The notes: generated by a model not told the origin, from the sequence alone. A DNA stretch of 64,000 nucleotides from Labrus mixtus (GCF_963584025.1 NC_083616.1:16331239-16395238); one strand, 5' to 3'. Positions 34,456-47,058 are shown, counted from the stretch's first letter. Program-made: numbers and translations.

Positions 34456-35348
34456 TGTTTGAAATATATTCAATTAAATAAATGTGAGATATAAGAGTAG
34501 ATTCTTGCAGACAAGATCATTTAAATTTTTTTGGATTTAGACAAGCTCCTCATGTCAGGACCAGGTACAGGGTTCAGGATCCCCTCTGCTCTGATGACTT
34601 TCTACCCAGAAAACTGACATTAAATATCAGACAGTAAATGTCTTTGGAGTCACATCATGAACTCGAGAGCCGTGAAGATTCAAACATTTTCCTTAAGATC
34701 TGCAACCGAAATGTCAGCGTGTCCTTCAATATCCTTTTTTATTAAATATCAGTCTGCTCTCAGTGTATAGAGACTCTGTTTCACATGTTCTGTATATCAT
34801 TTGAGACATAAGAACTGCATGTGACTAACTTATTGCATTCATTTAAATGTCATCTGGAAATGTTTGCATGTGTTTGTAGAATTGTTTCAGCACAAAGTTT
34901 TTAAAATGTTTATATCAATGTTTTGATATGTAACATGATGGACTTGAAACACTATTGGTGCAAGTATGAAATCAATAAAATACCTACACTACGGTTCAAT
35001 CACATATGAGCAGGTCTTCTGTCTGATCATTGATCGAGGATAATCACAGTAGTAATGATAGTAATAATAATAATTATGAAATATTAAAGATCATTTTGCC
35101 AAGACATTTTTTAATTTTCCAACTGTGGAAAAGAACATGTCTGTTTCCCTCTGGGGGAAGGTGCAGATCAATAATTGATGAAGGTTAATGGTTATAGTTG
35201 AAGGGTCTCTAAGCTGCAGGATACTGGCAGTGGCTTCATTATAAAATATGACCCCATCTTAACTGACCAGGTGATAATTCAATATTTAATGAATGAAAGA
35301 TCAGTTTCGGTTTATTGAAAGTTCAGCTGCCATGTCATTCCAAAAATA

Positions 35349-35360
35349 TTTATTTTTATT
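35349..35360 (-). terminator. likely med27 polyadenylation signals
   Basis: Two minus-strand AATAAA hexamers (35349-35354 and 35355-35360) lie about 285 bases past the med27 stop codon. This is a plausible 3' UTR length but unproven. Confidence 0.4.
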
Positions 35361-35644
35361 CATATTTTATGAAGTCCTCAATCAAGTTATTTTTCTACAT
35401 CACATACACTTATTGTAAGTTTGCATCATTTGTTTAAATGAGAATTGGTTTTGTATTTCTCCATGTGTTTCAAACAAAGTTTAGTCATATTAGATGGTTT
35501 TGGAACGGACAAAGAAAACACTCAAAGAAACAGCTGTAAGAAAATTAAATCAAAATTTAATAAAACTTCTTTACAAAAATACAAACAAAAAAACCCAAAC
35601 GCGTTAGGTACATAAAGAGATAGACTAGAAGTGTTTTTTCCCCC

Positions 35645-38600
35645 CTACATGCGACAGGTGTCATGAAACGCTTCCAGAGTCCTAAAATCCCTCCATGTTG
35701 GAGGAAGTCCATCCGCCAGAAAACGACCACATCGCTGACAGGGAGACTGGAAGAGTTTAATGTAGCTTCGCAACCAGGTCTACAGAGAGACAGACAGAGA
35801 GAGAGACAGACAGGTAGAGAGACAGACAGGAAGATTTTAATACAGTCTATACAGGTCTACAGAGAGAGAGACAGACAGGTAGAGAGACAGACAGGAAGAC
35901 TTTAATACAGTCTATCCAGGTCTACAGAGAGAGAGACAGACAGACAGGTAGAGAGACAGACAGACAGGTAGAGAGACAGACAGGAAGATTTTAATACAGT
36001 CTATCCAGGTCTACAGAGAGAGACAGACAGGAAGACTTTAATACAGTCTATCCAGGTCTACAGAGAGAGAGACAGACAGGTAGAGAGACAGACAGGAAGA
36101 CTTTAATACAGTCTATCCAGGTCTACAGAGAGAGAGACAGACAGACAGGTAGAGAGACAGACAGACAGGTAGAGAGACAGACAGGAAGATTTTAATACAG
36201 TCTATCCAGGTCTACAGAGAGAGACAGACAGGAAGACTTTAATACAGTCTATCCAGGTCTACAGAGAGAGAGACAGACAGGTAGAGAGACAGACAGGAAG
36301 ACTTTAATACAGTCTATCCAGGTCTACAGAGAGAGAGACAGACAGACAGGTAGAGAGACAGACAGGAAGATTTTAATACAGTCTATCCAGGTCTACAGAG
36401 AGAGACAGACAGGAAGACTTTAATACAGTCTATCCAGGTCTACAGAGAGAGAGACAGACAGGTAGAGAGACAGACAGGAAGACTTTAATACAGTCTATCC
36501 AGGTCTACAGAGAGAGAGACAGACAGGTAGAGAGACAGACAGGAAGACTTTAATACAGTCTATCCAGGTCTACAGAGAGAGAGACAGACAGACAGACAGA
36601 CAGGTAGAGAGACAGACAGGAAGATTTTAATACAGTCTATCCAGGTCTACAGAGAGAGAGACAGACAGGTAGAGAGACAGACAGGAAGATTTTAATACAG
36701 TCTATCCAGGTCTACAGAGAGAGAGACAGACAGACAGGTAGAGAGACAGACAGGAAGACTTTAATACAGTCTATCCAGGTCTACAGAGAGAGAGACAGAC
36801 AGGTAGAGAGACAGACAGGAAGATTTTAATACAGTCTATCCAGGTCTACAGAGAGAGAGACAGACAGACAGGTAGAGAGACAGACAGGAAGACTTTAATA
36901 CAGTCTATCCAGGTCTACAGAGAGAGAGACAGACAGGTAGAGAGACAGACAGGAAGACTTTAATACAGTCTATCCAGGTTTACAGGGAAACAGGCAGGGA
37001 AGATTTAATGTAGCTCTGCAACCAGGTCTATAAAGAGACGATTATAGTGATGCGGCAAGGAAGAGTTTAAAATGGCTCTGAAACCAGTTCTACAGAGAGA
37101 CAGAAAGGTGGAAAGACAGACAGGAAGACTTTAATATGGCTCTGCAACAAGCCATACAGGTAGGCAGACATGTAGATAGAGAGACAGACCGATAGAGCTT
37201 TATAGTAGCTCTGCAACTACGTTTAAAGAAAACTATGTCTAAAAGAGAGAAGGCCCTGATTACACCTTGCATAAACATCCATCCTCTGTAACCGGATAAA
37301 AAGTGGATAGCACTTAAGTACGGCATTTACACTTTGCATTAACAATGCATGGTCTTGAACTCCAGAATTTGGATCTCATTTACCTGCCTCCCATGCAAAC
37401 TAAGTGCCTGTCCATTTGTAAAAGACTAAATGAGTGGTAGTTTACACCCAGCGGGAGGCAGCATTGTTCTCCCAGTTAAGACGTTGGTCCTTAAAGGCTT
37501 TATATGTGATTTTTTTGATCCAGCAGCTGTCGCCCTTGAGCACCAGCATGAAACCAAAACAACTCACTCTGCATTGTTGTGTTAGCATGCTAATGCTAGC
37601 GATCTTTATTACGCTCGTATCTTCACACTGCATGTAAATTTACCCGAAATGACCGTGATCTAGAAACACTTACGTGACATTCAATTAAGCGGTGAGTACA
37701 GTATGGTATTCTTCTTTTCTCTAGTCCCTCAATTAAGCAACTTTTATACGCGAGGGGATGAGCCGGCCGGCCGTCCTGGCGATGTAAACAAAGTGAAGAT
37801 AGGACTCGGAAAACTCGGAAAGCATCACAGACAGAGGGACTCGGGTGCTACACCCATTGTAGACAGTCATGACTCACAGAGTTCAGTGTTCCCCCTAGGT
37901 TTAGAGCTCTGGGGGGGTGTCGGACAGCGCCGCAGATACTTAAAGGAATAATGGTGTTCATGTGTTTCTTTTAATGACAGCAGTCAATATAACAACTGAA
38001 CAATTATTTGAACTTGTAACGGTCCGTCCAGCTTAGTTTTTGTTCCTGCAGCTCCCGTTTCTGAGCGCACCTGAATGCATCTCTCATTGTCTGAGCACCC
38101 CTGAATGCAGCATGCTAACAGCGCATCCCCTGAGTAACAGAGAGACATGCCCAGAAAAGTCTTAAGTCAACTAACTAAGCCGACTACTGTATTTTTTGTA
38201 TTTTTGTATTTTTTACTGTATTATAGAAAATAAAATGAACTTGACCATCAAGGGGGGCGGGGGTTGCGGGCCGCCCCCCCCTAATATAATGGTAGGGGAA
38301 ACACTGGAGTTATTTTCAGAGGATATATTTGATTTCTATTACATTTAAGTGTGAAAAATCGCATATTAAGCCTTTAATGCTGCCCCGGATGCATGAGCAT
38401 CTCCACTACCACTACACGATAAATACGTGTCAGATCTCCTCCGTACAGTCTGTGGTCTGAGCTATCGGATCTCAATCCATCAGCGTCCCCATGATGCGCG
38501 GGGGGTGCATTCCGAGCTTGCATTAACTCTACCCACTTGTTATCAGATCACCCAGGATGGATGTTAATACAAGGTGTGAACAGGGCCAGAAAGACAGGGA

Positions 38601-41600
38601 GGAAGAGACACAGCCAGATGAAGGACAGCTGACACAACTATCGACCAGTGTCTCACCATAAAGGATCGGACCACAACGTCCGGCATCTGGGGCAGCTGGT
38701 AGTGCAGTAGGGCGGTGGTGGCATGGTCTGTTACCTAGCAACATTACAACCAATCAGATCACAGCTCACTCAGCTCAGGTATGCAGTAGTTAAGGTGAGG
38801 ACAGGTAAGTCTTACCTTCTGAAACACCTGGTATTGAGACTTAGTCCAGATGTCAAGCTGAGGGGAACAGACAGACAGATTACAATGGAGACTAACACAC
38901 AGGTATCACAAGTTACCTGTCAGGTGAGGCAGAGGTCTCACCTTTCCATCCTCATTGTAAACATTCTCGTTGTATCCTCGAACAACCGTTCTGTCAATGA
39001 AAAGTGAGCGCATCACAACGATCGCCTTTAACACCTTCCCAAGGGTCACCTGAGAGGGAAGCAGATGAGACAGACATACATTTGCTACCTGGTCTAAAGT
39101 ATGAATACATGTAATATGCTTTGTCCACATTTATTACCTAGACTGCAGCAGATACCTTGTTCTTTGTCCACAAACACTTGTTACCTGTCAGAACAGACCT
39201 GCCTCCTCGTCTATGCATACATACAGGTATTCTGGTCTGAACACACCTGTCCGTTTTATTTAAATGCATGTTTTATTACCAGCAGTACAGCAGATGTTCC
39301 GTTTGGTCTGAACAGCTCGATGGTCATATCTGGAAACATCCTACCGATCCGAGATATTACGTCATCCACGTACCTGTACACAGAGGAATACAGTGATACG
39401 GGACGTTACATCATAGGTCACACATTAATCAAGACCTGTAGTTCACTTGTTTGGTTCTCAAATGAAAAAACTAATCAAATACTGCCCTTAAGTTCAGTCC
39501 CTGTTCATTTTCACTCTGAATGTTTACAATGTGCTTTCATAAAGACTGATAGGTAGCTTGTCAAAGAGAAGAACCTAATTGTGGACAATTAAAACATGAC
39601 ATAGTATAGGATGGTGAGCAGTGGTTAATTAGCACAATGATCATTTTTGCTCAAATAAATTATTAGCATTACAAGCATGTTAATCACTATCAATATCACC
39701 AGCATGATGAGAATTATTAGCCTAACACGAACTATTAGCATCGTCAGCTTAGTAGAATCATTAGACTGTAAATCAACAACATGTTGTGAAAAATGAGCGA
39801 CAGGTAGAGCTATGGTAGAAATAGAAGTATTTCTGTGTCAACCCCTAAATGGAAATGATGAAGTGATAGTACCAAACTTCTCTTGAGGTCGCCCAGCTTT
39901 TCATACCTTCCCTTTGACTTTATAAGAATATCATAGGTCTGTCATACCATGCAATGATTGTTTTGTTTGAATTTTAGGCACAAAGAAAACACAGAGTTGG
40001 GTCCACTTTAAACAAGACTGGGACACCTTTTGAGGTGGCCTCAGGCTGGTTATTGGTTGTGGAGAAAATACAGATTCTATGTGTACTACAGCAGTATTAT
40101 AATTATCTATAAAGTGTGGATTACTGCAGAGAATCAGTAGTGTGTCTGTAGTCTATGAATTGCAGCATTGTGATAATTACAAACATTATGATTTATGTCA
40201 TTATTACAATAATTACTATTTATAAAAATGATGCATTATGTCAGTAGCATAGGACACATTATACATTTATTATGACGTGTGCAGCTGCACTCTTGGCCAG
40301 GTCACCCTTGTGATAGAGATCTTGATCTCAATGGGTTAATTACCTGGTTGAATAAAGGTTAAATAAAAAAATGCAGTATTAAAGCAGTATGCGTGACAGC
40401 AGTATTAGAGTTGCAGTACTTACTGAGGAGGTAACACTAGAGTACTGGGTTGGACTTTGGGTCGTCTCTTGGCTGAAGCACCCATCTGATTGGCCGATCG
40501 TTTGAGTGACTGTTGATTCAACAAACTGGAGGCCAAACCAGCATGGTACTGCAACTACACAGAGAAATACAAAAAAGAAACATATCACAATCATCATCCT
40601 GTACTGTGTGTGTGTGTGAGGTTACAGAGGTTTTCCTGGCTGTGGATCAGCTGTGTGTGTGTCAGGTGTGACAGAAACACTAACAGCAGAGAAGTGGGTC
40701 CTGATGGAGGGTGGTTATCATGGTAACAGACATCAATAAGAGTCACACAATGTGAAGTCATTTGTCAAAGGTACAGCGGAGAGAGGGTCGCAGCTGGTTA
40801 ATCAGCTGAAGATCCCTTCAGATCAAAGAGATGAGTTGAGTCTTGTATTGACACAGAGGAGCCTCTTCAAGTCTCTGAACTCGATTGGAGGGATGAACAC
40901 GGATTTTTCTGAAATATATTTCCTCATTTAATATTTAAATGAAGGTGCGCTGTCTCACATGAGAGTCCTATATCACCCATTGTTGTCTAACTAGGATGAG
41001 ATCTGGAGGTTGCAAAGTCCACAGAGTATGAATCCTTTTTTTTTTATATATACCACAAACATTACCAGAGACCCTTCATGTCTTAAGTACAGGGTCACTT
41101 TCATCGTTGAAACACACAGCTCCCATCAGGAGAGAACTGTGTTGTCTCAGGATAAAGATGATCACTGAGATCGAGTTTTTTGTTGATGTTCAACGACACT
41201 TACCACCAAACTCCCCACAGAGTCCCCTCACATTGTACCGCTGCAGGGGTCAAATATAACTTCAATTGGTCACTAACTGCATTCCTTAAAACAAAAAGTG
41301 TTCTTCACAGAGGGAAATTTCCGCGTCTGTTGACAGCAAATAGTGAACCAGGCAGTGTCGGTACAGCAGACCTTTTCAAACAGTGGCCCTTTATGGTTTT
41401 TCTATGTAGCCCAAGAGGCTGCCTACACATCAGGCAAATGTGTCGAGTGTCTACAGCAGTATAAATATTGCTGAGTGTTTCCTACATAGTCTATTTGGCA
41501 ACCCACTTTAGCATTCGTTTCAGTAATTGCTGCACACTGTCGGCTCGCTGGGCCCCCTCCGACTCTCGTATACTTGTCAGACACACAGTGCTGAGAACCA

Positions 41601-43056
41601 CTCTTGAAACATCCCTCTTCTATAACTCTGATCGCTGTGTGACCTCTCCTGTTCAATGTTAACTTATACTGCTGTTCTCAAGTGTAGCCGTTTGTAGTTG
41701 ATGTCACTCTGTAACACTAAAAAAGGTGTTTTTGATTCGCAACAACACGTTTTCTCCTCAGGCATCACATAATGTAAAAACAGATGGCAAGTGTATTTGT
41801 ATCGTTTTGGCCTGTATGCACCCGCCTCCATAATAGATCTGCTGTTAAAGTTGACTAGCTCGTTACTACAGAAACATACACACGTGTTATTTTTTTATTT
41901 AATAAGAACTGAAATCTCTCTCTCCACTAATGTGAACAAAAGGTTCATCTTGACAAAGACGACTTCAGTGTAGTATCTGTATCAGTAAACCACTAGCAAA
42001 CTTTGTTAAGAGTAAGTGAGTTCACACAAACCGTAGCCTGTAAGCCTTTTAACTTGTTAGCCTGTCAGCGTGATAGAATGTAAGCTCATGTTTACCTTGT
42101 TGGACCACTTGTAGGCCTGCAGCAGCTGTGAGTAGAGAGGCGTTTTGTCCTGAACTGGATCCAGACTGAGAAGGCCGCTGTTATGGAGAGGATGGGACTC
42201 TGAGGGGCGACCAACCAGACCGCTGAGCCGCTCCAACTCACTGAGAGAAAGACAGATGGAGAAAGAAAAGCAGGTAGGTGGAGAGAGAAACAGAGCAACA
42301 GATTATAATGTGCACAGAGATAGATAGAGGGGATTGAGGCAGGCCGACAGGTATCGATAGAGGCAAAGTTGTTTGTAAGAGCCAAACCTGAATCGTAAGT
42401 ACTGAAAACTAACAGGAAAAGTAACTGGAGCTGTTTCAAATTCTGCTTTCCACTTCTTCATATTGAAGTGTTGTGCTCAATTAAAGGAAAAACGATAACT
42501 TTACACAGATTAATTTTATGTTTTTGGCTTTACGTTTGGGTTTTTGCTTTTATCATTCTGGTGTCAGACTGTCCCACTAAACTACTAATGTTTCAGTCAC
42601 ATTTGATGTATCAGTGACTGTAACCATACAGTGAAACATTAAAGTACAGTCACACAAAGCTCAGTGTTGTGTTCACCACAGATCTACCAGGATGTAAACA
42701 CAGCTTTAAATCTTTCTCATTCTCATAACAACATGTGTTTTCTGAGAGGTTTTTTTAGACTCTGTGTTATTTAGTGTTAAATATGAATATAGTCTGCTGG
42801 GATACGAGCCTTCACACAGCCTGAGTTTTTAATAAACATCAGCTCAGACTCACTTCAGGTCTCTGTTGACTGCCTGCAGGTTGTCCTGGAACTCAGCGAT
42901 AAACTTCTTCTCTCGACCCTCCAGGGTCTCCCGGTTCTTCATGCCATCCTTCAGGGACTCGAACACACGGCTCACGCTGGAGCGGAGCGCCTGGATGCCG
43001 CTGATGGCATGGGAGAAAGCATCCAAATTCACTCCGACGTTCACCCCGTCCGCCAT
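35645..43056 (-). CDS. med27: Mediator complex subunit 27
   Basis: Subunit of the Mediator tail/upper module that links activators to RNA polymerase II. Eight exons in phase give 311 aa, the same as human: 42854-43056, 42096-42240, 40424-40554, 39280-39373, 38942-39049, 38816-38857, 38657-38734, 35645-35779. Diagnostic blocks are ISGIQALRSSVSRVFESLKD and DPVQDKTPLYSQLLQAYKWS (N-terminal), SLKRSANQMGASAKRRPK (basic linker), RSLFIDRTVVRGYNENVY, DHATTALLHYQLPQMPDVVV, and the C-terminal zinc-binding-like region CQRCG with TWRDFRTLEAFHDTCR. The last intron (2.9 kb) contains a decoy-acceptor array and a nested MITE. Human MED27 and NTNG2 are neighbours, as here. Confidence 0.96.
35780..37235 (-). 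repeat. tandem array of decoy 3' splice sites copied from the med27 last exon
   Basis: The working acceptor reads, on the sense strand, TCTGTCTCTCTGTAG|ACCTGG followed by TTGCGAAGCTACATTAAACT. Upstream in the intron the same junction recurs about 18 times in nearly identical form (TCTCTCTCTGTAG|ACCTGGA, then TAGACTGTATTAAAGTCTTC), between about 35830 and 36990. Spacing is about 46-48 or 62-90 bases. About four older copies follow to 37235. One of these (about 37000-37030) still reads ACCTGGTTGCAGAGCTACAT, closer to the true exon. Confidence 0.9.
37491..38377. mobile_element. TTAA-bounded MITE, copy 2, containing a nested insertion
   Basis: It starts TTAAAGGCTTTATATGTGAT and ends ATCGCATATTAAGCCTTTAA, and matches the element at 332-786 throughout except for a 423-base insertion. 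It lies in the med27 last intron. Confidence 0.85.
37884..38306. mobile_element. nested CAGTGTT...AACACTG element
   Basis: It begins CAGTGTTCCCCCTAGG and ends GTAGGGGAAACACTG, imperfect inverted ends of about 15 bases. It is flanked by a 5-base direct repeat gagtt and is absent from the copy of the host MITE at 332-786, which gives the empty site. The ends look hAT-like, but hAT elements normally duplicate 8 bases, so the superfamily is uncertain. Confidence 0.75.
39070..39260 (-). repeat. partial copy of the med27 exon 4 donor junction in its intron
   Basis: Exon 4 ends ACATCTGCTGTACTGCTG|GT with AATAAAAC following. About 150 bases into the intron lies GTATCTGCTGCAGTCTAG|GT with AATAAATG following, preceded by a weaker echo of the upstream exon sequence. 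One clear copy only. Confidence 0.45.
40285..40375 (+). mobile_element. LINE 3' end remnant
   Basis: The block ctcttggccaggtcaccctt, then atctcaatgggtt and acctggttgaataaaggtt, ends in a TAAA-rich tail. This is the conserved 3' end of L2/Rex-type fish LINEs (recognised from memory). It lies in a med27 intron. Confidence 0.65.
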
Positions 43057-43105
43057 CTTCCCTAGTTTTCTCAGCACTGAAGCCGGGCCCGCTGGCGCGC
43101 AGATA

Positions 43106-43113
43106 TGACGTCA
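43106..43113. promoter_or_regulatory. CRE palindrome in the med27 promoter
   Basis: A perfect TGACGTCA about 50 bases upstream of the med27 ATG, next to a CG-rich block (gctggcgcgc). It is a plausible CREB/ATF site; binding is inference. Confidence 0.5.
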
Positions 43114-43114
43114 C

Positions 43115-43170
43115 AATATTTACAGTCTGTGGTTTTCGTCAGTCAGTTAAAACCATAGACTGTAAATATT
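43115..43170. repeat. inverted repeat with a 12-base loop upstream of med27
   Basis: The arms AATATTTACAGTCTGTGGTT (plus TT) and its near-complement AACCATAGACTGTAAATATT lie 12 bases apart, with one mismatch. It could form a hairpin. The arm motif is common as a short inverted element in fish genomes. Confidence 0.8.
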
Positions 43171-43530
43171 AAAACCTCACGTGACTAGTTTTTATCTAGA
43201 TATAGATATGAACTGAAATCAATATTGATGCGACTGCATGATCTGCAAAACAGCAAAATTAAAAGAGACATATATTTAAAACTTATTTTTTCAATTGTAT
43301 GCTGCAGTGGGGCACACCCTGCCAAAAGAGCCCCCTTTTTTTTACTTGTTCCATTGAAAAGATTTATGTTGACTGATATATTTAATTATGAATAAATGTT
43401 ATTTAGTCAGAAATCAGAGGATAAAATCTGTAAAAAAGTGTGTTGTCAACATAGCCAAGGCCCCTAATATCAGCCCCTAAAGTTTCTCAAAGGAACTTTC
43501 AAATTGGTAATAAATGAGAACCCTGTTCTG

Positions 43531-43741
43531 TTTTTTTTTTTTTTAAAGACTTATTTTTGGGCTTTTTGTGCCTTTAATGGAGAGATAGGACAGTGGATAG
43601 AGTCGGAAATCAGGGAGAGTGAGTGGGGAATGACATGCGGGAAAGGAGCCACAGGCTGGATTCGAGCCCAGGTCGCCCGCTTGGAGGACTACAGCCTCCA
43701 TACGTGGGGCGCACGCAGTAACCACTGCGCCACCAGCGCCC
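43531..43741 (-). mobile_element. tRNA-derived SINE, minus orientation, with 15-base target duplication
   Basis: Read on the minus strand it starts GGCGCTGGTGGCGCAGTGGT (box A), has box B-like GGGCTCGAATCC and ends in a long poly-A (poly-T on plus at 43531). The 15-base direct repeat gagaaccctgttctg flanks it (43516-43530 and 43742-43756). It is the same family as the copy at 2156-2345. Confidence 0.88.
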
Positions 43742-43756
43742 GAGAACCCTGTTCTG

Positions 43757-45690
43757 AAGAGAAAGTGGAATAGAATAGAAAAATGTGTGACGGGATAAAA
43801 AATAAAGTTGAGTCATAGACTGTCTAAATAGACAAAGTGTCAGTTTCATCAACCATTGGTCTCTTAGGAGGTGTTATGAAGCCCAACGATGGAGTTGGAT
43901 ATATTAGAAAGCTCTCTCCACTTAACTTCAATCATTGTAGAATTATAGGCAAAGACATGGATTTGAGGCGTGGCCTTTTGCCTAATGGTTGACAGCTACA
44001 CAACGTCCACTTGCCATTCAGTTGACTCAACCACGCCCCCATTGTGCAAATTTATGAAAATCTCTTAAAAAAACAAATCTCGCTAAATAAAATCAAAATG
44101 GTTTTGTTCAGTGTGCACCTCTAAAGGAATGAGCGATTGATATCAAATTTCCTTTTTGAACCAGGCCGTAAAATGTTTTTATTTCTGGCTTTTGCAGTCA
44201 GCCTCAAGCAGACACTTGAGAAATTGCAGTTTTTGCATTGGCTGATTTTTTCAACACCGGGTGATACTGCTTGAATTGAACATTATTTATCAAAGTTATA
44301 TATCCTATCCAGGAATGACAATGCTGTCTTCCACCAGTCATTCTTCTTCCTCTCTGTTTCCTTGGAGTGTCTATCAATCTCACTCCGAACATCCTGCTTC
44401 AGAAGATTGTCCTGCTAATCACCTGTTTTTCCTAACTACCTTTGCTACTAGGTCCTCTGTTGGGACACTCCTCCGACATGTCCTGCCTTCCTAGGGATTG
44501 GAGGCACCCTGTTTCTCTGGCACCAGCAAACAAGAGTTTGAGTCCACCTAATCCTCCTGCTCTTAAGACAAGAACCCAAGCAACCGAAACCCTTCTCCAT
44601 ATGCTCCCGTTTTTAGAAGGAGTGTTGCAGTGGTCTTTCTTCTGCTGTCAGACTCTCATCCAAAATTTCAACATGGATACAGAGTGTTACAAACTGAGCA
44701 GATAAACCTGAAAATGGAGGGGGCCATGCATGCGTCTCCTCCCAGAACCAAGCCTCCTCATCTCAGGAATTAGTGGATTTTGAGTATGAACACACAGCTC
44801 ACAAACTCATCCACCAGACTGTTCCTTTTCAATAATCCTTTAGTCATCTAGTCCTGGCTTTCGTCTGTCCAGGCCTCTGTAGACCCCAGACCCGAAGTTT
44901 AAGGGAACTTTCCCGATCTTCAGGGATCTTCCACCATCTGCCTCAAACCATGTGAGTCCTTAACAGGTTTTAAGAGCCCCTAATACTGTAAGTCCCCCCT
45001 TCTGATGGAATACAGTATGATGTTTTTTATTCCACAACTAAACTCATCAATAAACACATTTAGATTAGCATTTTAAAAAAGCTCATTCTGATTGTAGCCC
45101 ATTTTCATTTAATGAAAAAAGTCACTTACAGTAATGTTGAAAGCCATGATTAACTTTTAACAAACCTCACATTTTAAACGCACTAAAACAAATGCAAAAC
45201 TATTTACGTTTTCTTTGTTTAATGATTTGCTTTTATTTTTTGAATTACATAATTTAATTTCGAGGACTCTGCTGCAATTAACCAATTCCCAATATTGCTT
45301 GGTTGAATTACTCACATTATAAATCTTTGGAGAGAAAGAGGGTAAGAGAGGGAGAGAGAGGGAGATAGAAAGAGATAGAGTTAGAGTGGAGAGAGAGAGA
45401 GAGAGCAAGAGAGAGATATAGTCTGTTGAGCTCAGAGAGGTTTATCTTCAGGTGGAGAGAGAAGAGGGGGAGGAAGAGGGAAAGAGCAGGAGACAGGAGG
45501 AGATTATAAAAGATAAAGAGGAGTACAGAAAAGAGAAAGAGAAGGAGGACAAATGAAGAAGAAAAGACTCAGGAGTAGGACAAAAAGGGAAGAGAAGAAG
45601 AATATATTTTGATTTTATTGAGGCATAATGAAGATTTTCAGCATTTTGGCAACTGTTTGATAAGATTATCAAGAAGACAAACTACAGACA
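43757..45690. other. intergenic DNA between med27 and ntng2
   Basis: No exon with family similarity was recognised. Open frames at 44261-44705 lack motifs. GA-rich simple sequence lies at about 45340-45420 and 45450-45590. med27 (minus) and ntng2 (plus) are divergently transcribed from either side of this stretch, so both promoters should lie near its ends. Confidence 0.55.
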
Positions 45691-45711
45691 AACATGTGGA
45701 GAGATAAACAG
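45691..45711 (+). other. candidate end of a ntng2 5' UTR exon
   Basis: An excellent donor CAG|GTGAGTAAC follows tgtggagagataaacag at 45711. The next acceptor in the transcript direction (tttttcag at 48100) opens the exon with the ntng2 ATG. The upstream limit cannot be set from sequence. Confidence 0.35.
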
Positions 45712-45779
45712 GTGAGTAACACTTTGAAAGACGCAGAGACATACTGAGAGAAAGACAGACTGAGTGTTTTCTGTATTTT

Positions 45780-46575
45780 TGTATGTGTTTATAGAGACTG
45801 AGAGGTGTGGAGATAGACAGATGTTAAAATAGGAGTACAGATAGACAGGTGTAGACACACTGGTGGATGTAATTAAGTCTTCTCTTTGAGCTGAACTTTG
45901 ATTTTAAGATGCAGTTAAACTAAAACAAACAGTATTTCCTCATATTTTCTGTTTTCATAGAGCCAGACATATATGGTGACAAACAGGTGTGCAGAGAGAC
46001 AGGTGCCAATAAATTCAAAATGCTAGTCTCCACGATCTAAACTTTGATTTAAAGATGCAGTTCACATAAAACAAAGTGTGAAGGCAGACAAATGGATTTG
46101 GTAAAGTATTCTATGTGATCTGAAGTTTGATTTTAAGATTTGATTCCCCTAAAACAAATGTTGTTTCCTGTTGTTTAATTGCTTTACAGAGACAGACAGC
46201 TGTAGAGATAGGCAAATGAACAGAAAGGTGGACGGTAACGCAGGTCTAAATGCAGACAGGTATGGAAAGAGACAGGTGTAGAGACAGACGGGTGTTGAGA
46301 TAGACTTATTAGACAGTTGGGTGTACAGAAATACAGACAGGTGTGGTAAAGAACAGTTAAATAGACAGACAGCTGGTGAGAGAGTTGAGCTGATATACAG
46401 TCCGTTGAATAAAAGTACAGGAGTTGAGACAGATAGGTGTAGAGACATAGGGGTAAAGCCAGACATGTAGACAATGTATCTGTGCAGACAGATAAGGACA
46501 CATATAGAGACAGACAGGTGTACAGACAAACAGTTGACAAGTTTACACCTGTCTATCCATTGTATAGAAAGACAG
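45780..46575 (+). repeat. degenerate AGACAGACAGGTGTAGAG array
   Basis: Units such as gagatagacagatg, gagacaggtgtagagacaga and gagacagacaggtgtacaga recur over 800 bases and keep a CAG|GTG core that resembles the donor at 45711. There are unique stretches between units. Translations here are artefacts. Confidence 0.55.
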
Positions 46576-46997
46576 GTGTAATGTCCTGTATTATCTGTTT
46601 TCAGTGTTCACAGTTCAGTGTACAATATTCAGTGTACCCTGCTGTACGCATAGTAATTGATGTTGCTTGACTTGGATACATAATGTTTAGAGGGGTACAT
46701 TATACTGAGAGCACATTGTGTGTGTAAACATTAGAAACAGCTCTCAGTTCAATGTATTACAGAGCAGCCTAAACAAATGTACAATTCACTGGATTTAAAA
46801 ATAAACCCTATAGGTGTGATGGCACATTAAGACTGTACAGGTCCTCCTAATACAGTGAGCACTGAGATCGTGTTTCAGGAAATCTGCCACACAAACTTTG
46901 TTTTAATAAAAAAGGAAAACAGGCAAAGTCTCTGAGTCTCAGTTTAATCATCTGTGATGATGTTCGTACACAAACCCACAGACAGAAATATAAGCAA

Positions 46998-47024
46998 ACA
47001 TATAGGCAAGCAGGCTGACAGACA

Positions 47025-47058
<34 letters not shown>

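Noticed and set aside
35780..36990. CRISPR-like array appearance of the med27 intron repeat
   Set aside because: The host is a vertebrate, the units are contiguous without unique spacers of fixed length, and the unit is derived from the adjacent exon junction.
44261..44705. Overlapping plus-strand open frames between med27 and ntng2
   Set aside because: No recognisable domain, splice structure or codon pattern; consistent with chance or a decayed repeat.
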